Source of the DNA: Clostridium sp.
GTDB taxonomy: Bacteria; Bacillota; Clostridia; Lachnospirales; Lachnospiraceae
Direction: 5' to 3'
DNA length: 46,639 nucleotides
NCBI GenBank assembly: GCA_018377235.1
Contig: JAGZZT010000024.1
Location: forward strand, 1-46,639
In this document: positions 32,189-41,328 of the stretch, one piece after another
Numbering within the stretch: position 1 is the first letter of the stretch
How the letters are laid out: each line of letters opens with the position of its first letter
The notes under the pieces: model-generated
The model's input: only the letters and a program-made list of their open reading frames with translations
Database searches by the model: none
What the model was told of the DNA's origin: nothing
Program-made: the position numbers and the translations under genes

Positions 32189-33052
32189 ATGGAGAGCATG
32201 AATATTAAAGAAGCAGAGGAAGAGACAGGCATCACCAGACAGAATATCCGTTTTTACGAGAAGAAAGGTTTAATCCGGCCGAAGAGGAATCAGGAAAATG
32301 ATTATCGGCAGTATTCGGAGGAGGATATTCAGAAACTGAAAACAATCAAAATGCTGAGAAAACTGGATTTTCCAGTGGAGGACATCAGGGAGGTGATGGA
32401 GGGAAACGTGGATTTCCTTCAGGCGGTGAGAAACCATCTGGACAGTATGAAGGAGAGAAAGAAGGAATTGTCCGTCCAGATTAGCTTTTTAGAGAGAATG
32501 GAGCGGGAGGGGGCTGATCTGTCCAGTCAGGACCGATATTTGAGGCAGATGGAGCAGGAGGAGCAGAAGGGAAGGCGGTTTACCGATATTTTAGAGGACT
32601 ATAAGAGAACAATCAGAGAGGAGAGCAGGAGGAGGTTCAGTTTTGTACCTGAGACCATGGCCAGAACCCCCAGAGAATTTACAGAAGAGCTGATTCACTT
32701 TGCAAATCAGGAGAAGATTAACCTGGTGATCACCAAAGAGGGAATGAATCCGCTGTTTGAGATAGACGGAGTCCAGTATGAGGCGTTCCGTCTGTCAGGG
32801 CGGTTCGGCATTGTCATCCAGTGTCAGATGACAGATTCAGGGATCGCATCTGCCGAGCAGAAGGATGAGCAGAGGAAAAGCAGCATAGGAAGAAGGGCTA
32901 TGAGACTGTTTCACTATAGCTGGCCGGTTCTCATCTGGGCAGCCCTATTTTTTTCCAGGGCGGGGATAAGCCTGTGGAGTATTTTGGCATTTATTGGAAC
33001 TCTAGGGGTTTTCGGGTGCGGCTGCTTTACGTACTGGAATCTGAAGAACTGA
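32189..33052 (+). CDS. MerR-family regulator with C-terminal membrane spans
   Basis: 287 residues. The N-terminal winged helix-turn-helix (about 5-72) has NIKEAEEETGITRQNIRFYE, then KKGLIRPKRNQENDYRQYS, the exact MerR layout. A dimerising coiled coil follows (about 85-120, MKERKKELSVQISFLERM). A middle domain of unknown ligand (about 130-230) comes next, then two C-terminal membrane spans (about 245-285, WPVLIWAALFF and ILAFIGTLGVFGCG). Membrane attachment is unusual for MerR proteins and suggests sensing at the membrane. ATG 32189 has GGGGAGGAGG upstream; the open frame before it crosses the operator and is not coding. A palindromic promoter with 19-bp spacing precedes it. Confidence 0.85.
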   Translation: MESMNIKEAEEETGITRQNIRFYEKKGLIRPKRNQENDYRQYSEEDIQKLKTIKMLRKLDFPVEDIREVMEGNVDFLQAVRNHLDSMKERKKELSVQISFLERMEREGADLSSQDRYLRQMEQEEQKGRRFTDILEDYKRTIREESRRRFSFVPETMARTPREFTEELIHFANQEKINLVITKEGMNPLFEIDGVQYEAFRLSGRFGIVIQCQMTDSGIASAEQKDEQRKSSIGRRAMRLFHYSWPVLIWAALFFSRAGISLWSILAFIGTLGVFGCGCFTYWNLKN

Positions 33053-33061
33053 TAGAGGGGG

Positions 33062-33190
33062 ATACGAGGAAAAAATTTTCTTGTTCCACCCAAAGTCACC
33101 GAAAAAGAGTATACGAGGAAAAAATTTTCTTGTTCCGCTTAAAGTCACCGAAAAAGAGTATACGAGGAAAAAATTTTCTTGTTCCGCTTA
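33062..33190 (+). repeat. 49-bp tandem repeat, about 2.6 copies
   Basis: Units begin with ATACGAGG at 33062, 33111 and 33160. Each holds the self-complementary core GAAAAAATTTTC followed by TTGTTCC and a CACCGAAAAAGAGT segment. The third copy stops before that segment and runs into the ribosome site of the next gene. Units 2 and 3 are almost identical; unit 1 differs by a few bases after TTGTTCC. The spacer lies between the MerR gene and a small unknown gene. Confidence 0.9.
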
Positions 33191-33206
33191 ATAAGGAGGA
33201 ATCGCG

Positions 33207-33482
33207 ATGTTAAATATGTTTAAGAAGTCATTTTGGATCCCATATCAGGACAGTACAGTATATCCAACTATGACAAAGGCCATGGAGGAAATTTCAAGGT
33301 ACTGTGAGGAAAATGGAGAAACCTGTGTTTTCACAGGAGACGATGAAGTAGAAATCGGAGGAAAGAGGTACGAAATTTACAGAGGCTATGAAAATGGAAG
33401 CAGAGGTAATTACGGAATTAAGTGCCGGGAGAAGCAGGCGGAAGCAGGAGAGAAACTTTCTGACTCCCCCTTTACAGAATAA
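33207..33482 (+). CDS. Small hypothetical protein (91 residues)
   Basis: ATG 33207 follows AAGGAGG at good spacing, and composition matches its neighbours, so it is probably real. The product is soluble, acidic and Glu-rich, with a central beta-strand pattern (TCVFTGDDEVEIGGKRYEIY) like a small sheet domain. I do not recognise a family. It sits between the MerR gene and pth. The 49-bp repeats immediately upstream form its leader and could affect its expression. After the stop, AAGCGTCAG (33513-33521) and CTGGCGCTT (33542-33550) can form a 9-bp stem but with no T-run. Confidence 0.65.
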   Translation: MLNMFKKSFWIPYQDSTVYPTMTKAMEEISRYCEENGETCVFTGDDEVEIGGKRYEIYRGYENGSRGNYGIKCREKQAEAGEKLSDSPFTE

Positions 33483-33595
33483 CGATTGATTGATAGAATA
33501 ATGAAACAAGCGAAGCGTCAGGACTCCCCATCCGGGAAATTCTGGCGCTTAAAGCCGTGCAGTGAAAGATAGAATGGATAAGGAGAACGACACGT

Positions 33596-34252
33596 ATGTA
33601 TATTATAGCAGGACTTGGAAATCCAGGGGAGAAGTATGACAATACCCGCCATAACGCAGGATTTTTAACTATAGACGCGCTGGCATCTAAATACAATATT
33701 GACGTCAGGGAGAAGGCGCACAAAGCTTTGATTGGAAAAGGTGTGATCGAGGGGCAGAAGGTGATTCTAGCCAAGCCTCAGACCTACATGAATGTGAGCG
33801 GAGAGAGTATCCGGGCACTGGTGGATTATTATAAAATCGCTCAAGATGAGCTGATTATTATTTTTGACGATATCAGCCTGGAACCGGGACAGCTCCGAAT
33901 CCGCAAAAAGGGAAGTGCAGGCGGGCATAATGGAATTAAGAGCATTATAGCTCATCTGGGAACGCAGGAGTTTACCAGAATCAAGGTGGGAGTAGGAGAA
34001 AAGCCGCCGAAAATGGATCTGGCAGACTATGTATTAGGCCGTTTTCTGAAGGAAGAGCAGGATACCATGAAGCAGGCCTTTGAAAATGCAGCCGGAGCGG
34101 CGGCGGCTATTGTCACCCAGGGGGCGGATGCAGCCATGAACCTTTATAACGGCTCTAAAAAGAAGGAAGAGAAAAAGAAGCAGGAGCTGGAAAAGAACAC
34201 TTTGGTTATGAAAGAAAGCCAGGCCAAGACGGCTGAAAGGGATCTGGAGTAA
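33596..34252 (+). CDS. pth: Peptidyl-tRNA hydrolase
   Basis: Releases tRNA from prematurely dropped peptidyl-tRNA in the cytoplasm. The start MYIIAGLGNPGEKYDNTRHN has catalytic His19; Asn66 (YMNVSG), Asp91/Asp92 (FDDISLEPG) and Asn112 (GGHNG) complete the active site. At 218 residues it is about 25-30 longer than usual. The excess is a Lys/Glu-rich C-terminal tail (about 188-218) with no counterpart in typical Pth. AAGGAG precedes the ATG. mfd follows after a 100-nt purine-rich spacer; the pth-mfd order is common in Firmicutes. Confidence 0.95.
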   Translation: MYIIAGLGNPGEKYDNTRHNAGFLTIDALASKYNIDVREKAHKALIGKGVIEGQKVILAKPQTYMNVSGESIRALVDYYKIAQDELIIIFDDISLEPGQLRIRKKGSAGGHNGIKSIIAHLGTQEFTRIKVGVGEKPPKMDLADYVLGRFLKEEQDTMKQAFENAAGAAAAIVTQGADAAMNLYNGSKKKEEKKKQELEKNTLVMKESQAKTAERDLE

Positions 34253-34352
34253 AGAAGACCGAAGGATGACAGGCAGAAGACAGAGACAGAGGAGCAGAAA
34301 ACAGAGAGACAGAAAAATATAGGCAGAAAGCAGAAGGACAGGAGGGAGACAG

Positions 34353-37300
34353 ATGGGAACCATATTTGCCAATCCGCTGGAGGAACTGGCTGAGTTTCAG
34401 GATATGAAGAAAGAGCTGAATGAAGGGCGGGGGCCTCTTCAGGTCAGCGGATGCGTGGACTCGCAGAAGGCCCACCTGATCAGCGAGACGGGAGACGCAA
34501 AAGGCTGGAAACTGATTGTCACATACGATGATTCCAGAGCCAGGGAGCTGTTTGAGGACTACAGAACCTTTGATCCGGCTGTGTGCCTTTACCCGGCCAG
34601 AGATTTATTATTCTACAGTTCCGATATCCACGGAAATCTCCTGACCCGCCAGAGAATGCAGGTATTTAAAAATCTGATTGAAAATGAGACCGGAACGGTG
34701 GTAACCACAGCGGACGCTCTGATGGATCACCTGCTTCCGCTTTCTGAAATTCAGGACAGCTGCGTCCATGTGAACTGCGGAGAGACGATTCAGCTGGAAA
34801 AGCTGAAGGGAAGGCTGTCTCAGCTGGGCTATGAGAGAGTGGGACAGGTAGACGGTATGGGGCAGTTTTCCATCAGGGGAGGAATTATTGATATTTTTCC
34901 CCTGACGGAGGAGCTTCCGGTCCGAATCGAGCTGTGGGGCGACGAGGTGGACTCCATCCGAAGCTTTGATCTGGAAAGCCAGAGATCGGTGGAGGAGCTT
35001 AGTGAGGTGAACCTCTACCCGGCCACAGAGCTTCTGCTTCTGCCGGAGCGGGTGGAAGAGGGACTTAAAAAGATCGAGAAGGAGACAAAAGCCTATGCAA
35101 AGGCGCTGCGGGAGCAGGTAAAAACAGAACAGGCCGCCAGAATTGAAGGACTGGTACGCGAGCTTTCCGAGGAGATCAGGGAAGGTTTTCGAGTTCACGG
35201 GCTGGGCGGATTTATCCAGTATTTTTCTGAGACAACAGTCTCCTTTTTAAACTATTTTCCTAAAGAGGATCTGACGGTATTTCTGGATGAACCTCTTAGA
35301 ATCAAGGAAAAAGCGGAGGTGGTAGAGACGGAATTCAGAGAGAGTATGGCCCACCGGCTGGAGGGGGGATATCTCCTGCCAGGACAGACGGATTTTCTGT
35401 ACTCTGCCAAGACACTGATGGCTATGACGGCGCTGCCCTGCACGCTGCTGCTCTCTGGCCTGGATCAGAAGATCCCGGGTTTCCCAGTGAAGAAAAAGTA
35501 CAGCATAGAAGCAAAGAGCATGGGGACCTATCACAATGGCTTTGATCTGTTAATTAAAGATCTGGAGCGGTGGCAGAAGGGAAAATACAGGGTAGCCCTG
35601 CTGACGGCATCCAGAACCAGAGCCAGCCGCCTGGCAAATGACCTACGGGAGTACGGCTTGAAAGCATATCTGCCGGATCAGGATCAGAGCCAGGTAAAGG
35701 CCGGAGAGATTATGGTGACCTATGGAAATCTTCATCGGGGCTTCGAGTACCCTCTGCTGAAATTCGCCGTTGTGGCGGAAGGCGATATGTTCGGAACCGG
35801 ACAGGGAAAGAAGCGGAAAAAGAAAAAGACTTCCTACCAGGGCAGGCATATTCAGAGTTTTTCAGAGCTGTCGCCGGGAGACTATGTAGTTCATGAAAAT
35901 CATGGTCTCGGCATTTACCGGGGCATTGAAAAGATCGAACAGGATAAGGTAGTCAAGGACTACATTAAAATCGAGTATGCAGACGGAGGAAATCTCTATC
36001 TGCCGGCTACCAGGCTGGAGGGAATCCAGAAATATGCCAGCTCAGAGGCGAAAAAACCGAAGCTGAACCGTTTGGGGGGAAACGAGTGGCATAAAACGAA
36101 GACGAAAGTCAGGGGAGCTGTCCGGGAGATTGCCAAGGATCTGGTGAAGCTCTATGCCGCCAGACAGGATCAGGAGGGATTTCAGTACGGGCCAGACACT
36201 GTGTGGCAGAGGGAATTTGAGGAAATGTTTCCCTACGAGGAGACGGAGGATCAGCTGGACGCCATTGATGCGGTGAAGCGGGACATGGAGAGCCGGAAAA
36301 TTATGGACCGCCTGATTTGCGGAGACGTAGGCTACGGAAAGACGGAGATTGCTCTGCGGGCAGCGTTTAAGGCCATCCAGGAGGGAAAACAGGTGGTCTA
36401 CCTGGTGCCAACTACCATTCTGGCTCAGCAGCACTACAATACCTTTGTCCAGCGGATGAAGGACTTTCCAGTGCGGGTGGATATGATGTCCAGATTCCGC
36501 ACTGCCGCTGAGCAGAAGCGAACTCTGGAGGACTTAAAAAAGGGCCTTGTGGACGTACTTATCGGAACGCACCGGGTACTGTCAAAGGATGTAGAATTTA
36601 AGAGTCTGGGACTTCTGATTATTGACGAGGAGCAGAGGTTTGGAGTGGCTCATAAAGAGAAGATTAAACAGATGAAGGAAAATGTGGACGTGATTACCCT
36701 GACGGCCACGCCGATCCCCAGAACGCTTCATATGAGCCTTATCGGAATCAGGGATATGAGCGTGCTGGAGGAGCCGCCGGTGGATCGCCTTCCTATCCAG
36801 ACCTATGTGATGGAGTACAACGATGAGATGGTAAGGGAGGCCATCAGCCGCGAGGTGGCCAGAGGCGGACAGGTGTATTATGTATATAACCGTGTCAACA
36901 ACATTGAGGAAGTTGCGAATCATGTGGCGTCCCTGGCTCCGGACGCTTCCGTTACCTTCGCCCACGGCCAGATGCGGGAGCACGAGCTGGAGCGAATTAT
37001 GCTGGATTTCATAAACGGGGATATCGACGTGCTGGTTTCCACTACTATTATTGAGACAGGCTTAAATATTCCCAATGCCAATACAATTATTATTCACGAT
37101 GCCGATCGTCTGGGACTGTCCCAGCTCTATCAGATCAGGGGGCGCGTGGGGCGTTCCAATCGAACTGCCTATGCTTTCCTGATGTACAGGAGAGATAAAC
37201 TTTTGAGGGAAGAGGCAGAAAAACGTCTTCAGGCAATCCGGGAATTTACGGAGCTTGGCAGCGGAATCAAGATTGCCATGCGGGATCTGGAGATACGCGG

Positions 37301-37928
37301 AGCAGGCAATATTCTGGGAGCGGAGCAGCACGGTCACATGGAGGCAGTAGGCTATGATCTGTACTGCAAGCTTTTAAATGAAGCGGTACTGGCATTAAAG
37401 GGAGAGACTGACGAGAGCGAAGCGTTCGAGACGTCTGTAGACTGTGACATCGACGCCTATATTCCGCCCTTTTATATTAAAAATGAATATCAGAAGCTGG
37501 ATATCTACAAGAGAATTTCTGCCATTGAGTCAGAGGAAGAATATATGGATATGCAGGATGAGCTGATTGACCGGTTCGGAGAACTTCCGGTTCCAGTAGA
37601 GAACCTGCTTCTGATTGCGTCTGTGAAGGCTCTGGCTCACAGCGCCGGAGTGACAGAAGTAAATATCAACCGCCAGGAGGCCAGAATTACCATGTTCAAA
37701 CAGGCCAGAATCGATGTGACAGGCATTCCTGAGCTGATCAGCCGATATCGGGGGGATTTGAAACTTCGTCCGGGTGATATTCCGGAATTCATTTATCTGG
37801 ATCAGAGAAATAAAAACAGGGACTGCCAGAGAATGATAGAAAAGACACAGGAGATTTTGAGGGGGCTTAAGGAACTTTGCGGAAACGGAAAGAACGCGGA
37901 AAAAAGAAAGGAGTCAGGCAGAGCCTGA
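34353..37928 (+). CDS. mfd: Transcription-repair coupling factor
   Basis: A translocase that removes stalled RNA polymerase at DNA lesions and recruits UvrA. 1191 residues, as expected. A UvrB-like N-terminal module (about 1-320) is followed by the RNA polymerase-interacting domain with GDYVVHENHGLGIYRG near 510. The superfamily 2 motor has Walker A GDVGYGKTE (about 656-664), DEEQRFGV (about 757), TATPIPRT (about 784) and RGRVGRSNR. The UvrA-masking C-terminal domain completes the protein. The start ATG follows GGAGG. There is no sign of damage. Confidence 0.97.
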   Translation: MGTIFANPLEELAEFQDMKKELNEGRGPLQVSGCVDSQKAHLISETGDAKGWKLIVTYDDSRARELFEDYRTFDPAVCLYPARDLLFYSSDIHGNLLTRQRMQVFKNLIENETGTVVTTADALMDHLLPLSEIQDSCVHVNCGETIQLEKLKGRLSQLGYERVGQVDGMGQFSIRGGIIDIFPLTEELPVRIELWGDEVDSIRSFDLESQRSVEELSEVNLYPATELLLLPERVEEGLKKIEKETKAYAKALREQVKTEQAARIEGLVRELSEEIREGFRVHGLGGFIQYFSETTVSFLNYFPKEDLTVFLDEPLRIKEKAEVVETEFRESMAHRLEGGYLLPGQTDFLYSAKTLMAMTALPCTLLLSGLDQKIPGFPVKKKYSIEAKSMGTYHNGFDLLIKDLERWQKGKYRVALLTASRTRASRLANDLREYGLKAYLPDQDQSQVKAGEIMVTYGNLHRGFEYPLLKFAVVAEGDMFGTGQGKKRKKKKTSYQGRHIQSFSELSPGDYVVHENHGLGIYRGIEKIEQDKVVKDYIKIEYADGGNLYLPATRLEGIQKYASSEAKKPKLNRLGGNEWHKTKTKVRGAVREIAKDLVKLYAARQDQEGFQYGPDTVWQREFEEMFPYEETEDQLDAIDAVKRDMESRKIMDRLICGDVGYGKTEIALRAAFKAIQEGKQVVYLVPTTILAQQHYNTFVQRMKDFPVRVDMMSRFRTAAEQKRTLEDLKKGLVDVLIGTHRVLSKDVEFKSLGLLIIDEEQRFGVAHKEKIKQMKENVDVITLTATPIPRTLHMSLIGIRDMSVLEEPPVDRLPIQTYVMEYNDEMVREAISREVARGGQVYYVYNRVNNIEEVANHVASLAPDASVTFAHGQMREHELERIMLDFINGDIDVLVSTTIIETGLNIPNANTIIIHDADRLGLSQLYQIRGRVGRSNRTAYAFLMYRRDKLLREEAEKRLQAIREFTELGSGIKIAMRDLEIRGAGNILGAEQHGHMEAVGYDLYCKLLNEAVLALKGETDESEAFETSVDCDIDAYIPPFYIKNEYQKLDIYKRISAIESEEEYMDMQDELIDRFGELPVPVENLLLIASVKALAHSAGVTEVNINRQEARITMFKQARIDVTGIPELISRYRGDLKLRPGDIPEFIYLDQRNKNRDCQRMIEKTQEILRGLKELCGNGKNAEKRKESGRA

Positions 37929-38033
37929 GAAAAAATTGATTCAGAAATAAAAACAGAAATTGAGGCAGAAATAAAAGAACAGGATGCGGCGTCAAAATAA
38001 TAAGAGAGAATCAGACAGGAGAGGACTGCAGAC

Positions 38034-38774
38034 GTGGAGAAAAGAAAACAGGAGATACAAAATGGGGCAGAGGGAGTTCGCCTGAACAAGTTTTTAAGTG
38101 AAGCTGGTTTTTGTTCCCGGCGGGAGGCGGACAGGCTGATTGAGGCGGGAAAGGTCAGGGTAGACGGGCTTACCGCTTCTATGGGCATGAAGATAAAGCC
38201 GGGACAAAAGGTGGAGGCAGAGGGAACTTTGATTTCTGGAAAGGACAGGCCGGTAGTGCTTCTGGTCAATAAGCCGAGGGGGATCGTCTGTACGACTTCT
38301 GACAAGGATCGGGCGGAAAATATTGTGGAATTTTTGAATTATCCGGTGAGAATCTACCCGGTAGGACGGCTTGACAAGGATTCTGAGGGGCTTCTTCTCA
38401 TGACAAATCAGGGGGAGATGGTAAATCAGATTTTAAAGGGCAGGTACGGACACGAAAAAGAATATCTGGTTACTGTCAATAAAGAAATTACAGCGGCGTT
38501 TTTAGACTGCATGAGAAAGGGTGTAAAGATTCTCGATACTGTGACAAGACCCTGCACAGTAGAACAGACAGGGGATAAGTCCTTCCGAATTATTCTGACT
38601 CAGGGTTTAAACCGGCAGATACGCCGGATGTGCGAGGCTTTAGGATACCAGGTGCGTACTTTAAAACGGGTGCGCATTATGAATCTGAAGTTAGGCGCAT
38701 TAAAGACAGGAGAGTACAGAGAGATTACGAAAGAGGAGCTGCAGGAGCTGAAACGGCTGCTCCAGGGCAGATAA
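38034..38774 (+). CDS. rluF: RsuA/RluB/RluF-family 23S rRNA pseudouridine synthase
   Basis: 246 residues with an N-terminal S4 RNA-binding domain (about 14-62, VRLNKFLSEAGFCSRREAD) and a catalytic domain with GRLDKDSEGLL (nucleophile Asp114). NRQIRRMCEALGYQVRTLKR and the GVKILDTVTRPC segment fit the RluF branch best, though RluB is close. It modifies uridine in 23S rRNA, or in a tRNA for some relatives. Starts at GTG 38034, with AGGAGAGG upstream. About 105 nt of purine-rich sequence separate it from mfd. Confidence 0.88.
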   Translation: MEKRKQEIQNGAEGVRLNKFLSEAGFCSRREADRLIEAGKVRVDGLTASMGMKIKPGQKVEAEGTLISGKDRPVVLLVNKPRGIVCTTSDKDRAENIVEFLNYPVRIYPVGRLDKDSEGLLLMTNQGEMVNQILKGRYGHEKEYLVTVNKEITAAFLDCMRKGVKILDTVTRPCTVEQTGDKSFRIILTQGLNRQIRRMCEALGYQVRTLKRVRIMNLKLGALKTGEYREITKEELQELKRLLQGR

Positions 38775-38796
38775 GAGATATCAGAAACAATAAAAA

Positions 38797-38829
38797 TCTC
38801 CCCGGAAGCGTTTTCGCAGTCCGGGGAGA
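38797..38829 (-). terminator. Terminator of the redox operon
   Basis: TCTCCCCGGA (38797-38806) and TCCGGGGAGA (38820-38829) form a perfect 10-bp stem. On the minus strand it is followed by TTTTTATTG, so it terminates the minus-strand operon. It may also slow plus-strand transcription after rluF. Confidence 0.8.
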
Positions 38830-38900
38830 AATGCTATAAAGCAGGATAAAGCTGGAACCAGCTAACAGATTTTTCTGAAAGCAGTTTTCTCAGACGTTCC

Positions 38901-39725
38901 CTAGAGGAAGAACTCTGGCTCTGCACGTCTGGTATAGTTCTGCTCCAGCATGGCTACGTGGGATAAAAATGCCGGATCATCAAAATATTTGGCGCCGGAA
39001 GGACATTTTTTCACACAGGCCTGGCACTTGATGCAGATGCCGGGTACCAGAGACGGATCGGCTGCATCGATGGAACCCATGGGACAGGCCTTCACGCAGA
39101 TGCCGCATTGATCACAGAGCTCGGCTTTCGTGCGCGGTTTTGCCTTTAAAAACACGGCAGGTTTTCCATCTGTGCCAAGGGGTGTGTAGTAGGGGCCTAC
39201 CGGATCGTCGCCTCTTACAGAGACAGGAGCAGGAATTTCTGCCAGCTTCATTACCTTTTCGGCCACAGAGACAGCAAAGTTCTCAATGGCTTTCCAGTCT
39301 GTTTCATCAGGACGTCCAGGAGCCAGTTTTTCAGAAAAGACATGGCGGCAGGCGATTCCAGCTCCAGCAATGGTGTGGAAGCCGTTGTTTTCCAGCTCAT
39401 TGCGAAGCTCTATGAGGCCGTTGTCAAAATTTCTGTTTCCAAAGGTGACAACCGGTACAGCCAGAGCGCCGTCTGCTTTAAAGCAGTTTTGAACAGTGGG
39501 AAGGAGCTTGTTGGGAACACGTCCGGCGTAAACGGAAGTTCCGAATACAATCAGCTCAGAAGAACTGTAATGGTGGGTTTCAGTTCTGCTGTCCGGAAGG
39601 GTGTAATCGCAGGAGGAGACAGGAACGCCCAGCTTTTCTGCAACGAGGCCTGCAATTTTTTCTGTCACTGCCTTGGTACTTCCTACAGCGCTGTAGTAAA
39701 CAGCGGTAACTTTTGTGATTTTCAT
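38901..39725 (-). CDS. EFR1-type flavodoxin/ferredoxin fusion protein
   Basis: 274 residues. The N-terminal flavodoxin-like domain (about 1-180) starts KVTAVYYSAVGSTKAVTEKI with the FMN phosphate loop. The C-terminus carries two 4Fe-4S clusters, CDQCGICVKACP and CIKCQACVKKCP. This fits a small cytoplasmic electron carrier of anaerobes. ATG 39725 has AAAAGGAG upstream; the open frame back to 39773 overlaps the preceding gene and lacks a ribosome site. It is second in an operon with a nitroreductase, 26 nt downstream of it, so the two may share electrons. Confidence 0.92.
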   Translation of the reverse strand: MKITKVTAVYYSAVGSTKAVTEKIAGLVAEKLGVPVSSCDYTLPDSRTETHHYSSSELIVFGTSVYAGRVPNKLLPTVQNCFKADGALAVPVVTFGNRNFDNGLIELRNELENNGFHTIAGAGIACRHVFSEKLAPGRPDETDWKAIENFAVSVAEKVMKLAEIPAPVSVRGDDPVGPYYTPLGTDGKPAVFLKAKPRTKAELCDQCGICVKACPMGSIDAADPSLVPGICIKCQACVKKCPSGAKYFDDPAFLSHVAMLEQNYTRRAEPEFFL

Positions 39726-39751
39726 AATAAATTTCTCCTTTTCATGGGGGA

Positions 39752-40321
39752 TTAGTGTCTGTCGTCCTGCCATTGATTATAGCTGACGATCTCGTCAAGA
39801 GGCTTGCGCATTTTTTTCCTGGGAGCGTCAGACAGAGCCGGGTATCCTGCGGCGATGACCAGTCTGGCCGGACAGTTTTCAGGAATTCCTAACAGCTGAT
39901 GAGCCTTTTCCTGATTAATGGTTCCAAGCATACAGGTGCCAAGTCCCAGGGAGGAGGCCTCGCAGCACAGAGCCATGGCAGCCATTCCGATATCCATCTG
40001 GGCAAAATGCTGGGAACCGTACTGGGCTTCCACAGCTGGCTTTAAATGAGCTGTCTCCTCACAGATAACAATAAAGGCGGGAACACGGTTTGCCCAGGGG
40101 CAGCCGCAGACTCCGCGGTCATCCAGGATTTCTCCCATCCGGCTTTTCAGCTCCGGATCGTCTACTATAATGAAATGCCATGGCTGAGAGTTGCAGGCGC
40201 TGGGGGAGAGGCGGGCTACCTCTGCCAGATGAGTTAAGAGTTCTCTGGACACTGGCTTTTCACTGTAAACACGGCAGCTCTCGCGGGTGCGCTGAAGCGC
40301 TTCAAAATCTTCAAAATGCAT
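39752..40321 (-). CDS. Nitroreductase family FMN-dependent oxidoreductase
   Basis: 189 residues. The start LQRTRESCRVYSEKPVSREL and SPSACNSQPWHFIIVDDPEL are the FMN-binding signatures of the family; GLGTCMLGTI and VIAAGYPA complete the fold. The physiological substrate is unknown. ATG 40321 follows GCAGGAGG with good spacing, preferred over 40342. The flavodoxin/ferredoxin gene follows at once and may supply or accept electrons. Confidence 0.93.
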   Translation of the reverse strand: MHFEDFEALQRTRESCRVYSEKPVSRELLTHLAEVARLSPSACNSQPWHFIIVDDPELKSRMGEILDDRGVCGCPWANRVPAFIVICEETAHLKPAVEAQYGSQHFAQMDIGMAAMALCCEASSLGLGTCMLGTINQEKAHQLLGIPENCPARLVIAAGYPALSDAPRKKMRKPLDEIVSYNQWQDDRH

Positions 40322-40431
40322 AGAACATCCTCCTGCTTTCATTCACGTATTTATAGATATGGCTTCTGATGCTATTATACAACAGGTTTTAAAAAGAGAC
40401 AAACAGGAATCACAGTCAGTTATGGCAGCAG

Positions 40432-40995
40432 TTATGGCAGATCCACCAATGTGAAGCAGTGATCCACAGCCGGAAGAAATTTTTCCAGTATGTCAGAGGT
40501 CCTGATTTTCAGGCTGGAGGTATTGACGCAGGGATGACAGCCCAGGAAGGGGTCTTCAAGAAGGGTTCTGTCAATGGCCAGCTTCACACGGTTATTTTTG
40601 TCATTCATCAGTCCCAGGACGCTGACTGAGCCAGGGGAGATGGAGAGAAATTCTTCCATATGGGCAGCGTCTGCAAAGGATAAACGGGAACAGCCCATCT
40701 GCTTTGAGAAGACAGAGGTCTTGAATTTTTTGTCTCCTGGAAGCAGGAGCAGATAAAAATGGGAGGCCTGGGAGTTGCATAGAAATAAATTTTTACACAT
40801 ACTTACCTGGAGAGCCTGGTCAACGCTCTGGCAGGCCTCAATGGTATCGGCAGGGGCATGGTCGACTCTCTCATAGGGAATGGAGAGCTGATCTAAAAAA
40901 TCATAGACCAGAATTTCACGGGGCAGACGGCCCTCTTCAGAGACAGGGCGCCCAGAGCAGACCGCAAAATCCTGGGAAACAGCAGCTGTATTCAT
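40432..40995 (-). CDS. YbaK/ProX-type aminoacyl-tRNA deacylase (PrdX-like)
   Basis: 187 residues with the YbaK/prolyl-tRNA synthetase-associated editing fold: EACQSVDQALQVSMCKNLFL, a conserved Lys, and LGLMNDKNNRVKLAIDRTLL with GCHPCVNTSSLKI. These free-standing enzymes hydrolyse Ala- or Cys-tRNA(Pro) and related mischarged tRNAs. AAAGGAGG lies upstream of ATG 40995. The gene appears to stand alone; 90 nt separate it from the nitroreductase gene. Confidence 0.88.
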   Translation of the reverse strand: MNTAAVSQDFAVCSGRPVSEEGRLPREILVYDFLDQLSIPYERVDHAPADTIEACQSVDQALQVSMCKNLFLCNSQASHFYLLLLPGDKKFKTSVFSKQMGCSRLSFADAAHMEEFLSISPGSVSVLGLMNDKNNRVKLAIDRTLLEDPFLGCHPCVNTSSLKIRTSDILEKFLPAVDHCFTLVDLP

Positions 40996-41089
40996 GTCAG
41001 TTAAATCCTCCTTTATAGACTGTTATAAAGTATTATAAATGGAAAAGGAAAAATTTCAAGAATACTCTTATCATGAGCTGCCGTTTGCA

Positions 41090-41118
41090 TTGCGCTTGAC
41101 AGTCAGATGGGCTATAAT
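41090..41118 (+). promoter_or_regulatory. Promoter of the RlmD-like gene
   Basis: TTGCGC (41090-41095), 17 bp, and a perfect TATAAT (41113-41118). A TTGACA at 41096-41101 is only 11 bp from the -10 and is not usable as its -35. It directs a leader of about 205 nt. Confidence 0.65.
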
Positions 41119-41328
41119 AGCCGAAACAGAAAAAAGCTGAGAAAAGCAGAAAAACGAAGAAAGACTGAGAGAAGAAGAGAGCCGGAAAAAGATAAGATAA
41201 CTAGAAAAAGATAAAAAATTATAAAAAATAAAATATTAAAAAACAAAAATAATCAGATAAATATAGAATAATCAGATAAAATGAGAAAAGAACTTATTAA
41301 AAAAATAAATAGAAAGACAGGAGAAAAA
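41119..41328 (+). repeat. Purine-rich and A-rich low-complexity leader
   Basis: About 200 nt made almost only of A and G on the plus strand, then of A and T, with no start codon or hairpin of note. The 13-mer ATAATCAGATAAA is repeated exactly at 41249-41261 and 41268-41280. The stretch between the deacylase gene (40996) and this coding start (41329) contains only the promoter and this leader. Confidence 0.7.

Noticed and set aside
41096..41118. TTGACA close to TATAAT as a strong promoter
   Set aside because: The spacing is only 11 bp; the TTGCGC immediately upstream at 17-bp spacing is the plausible -35.
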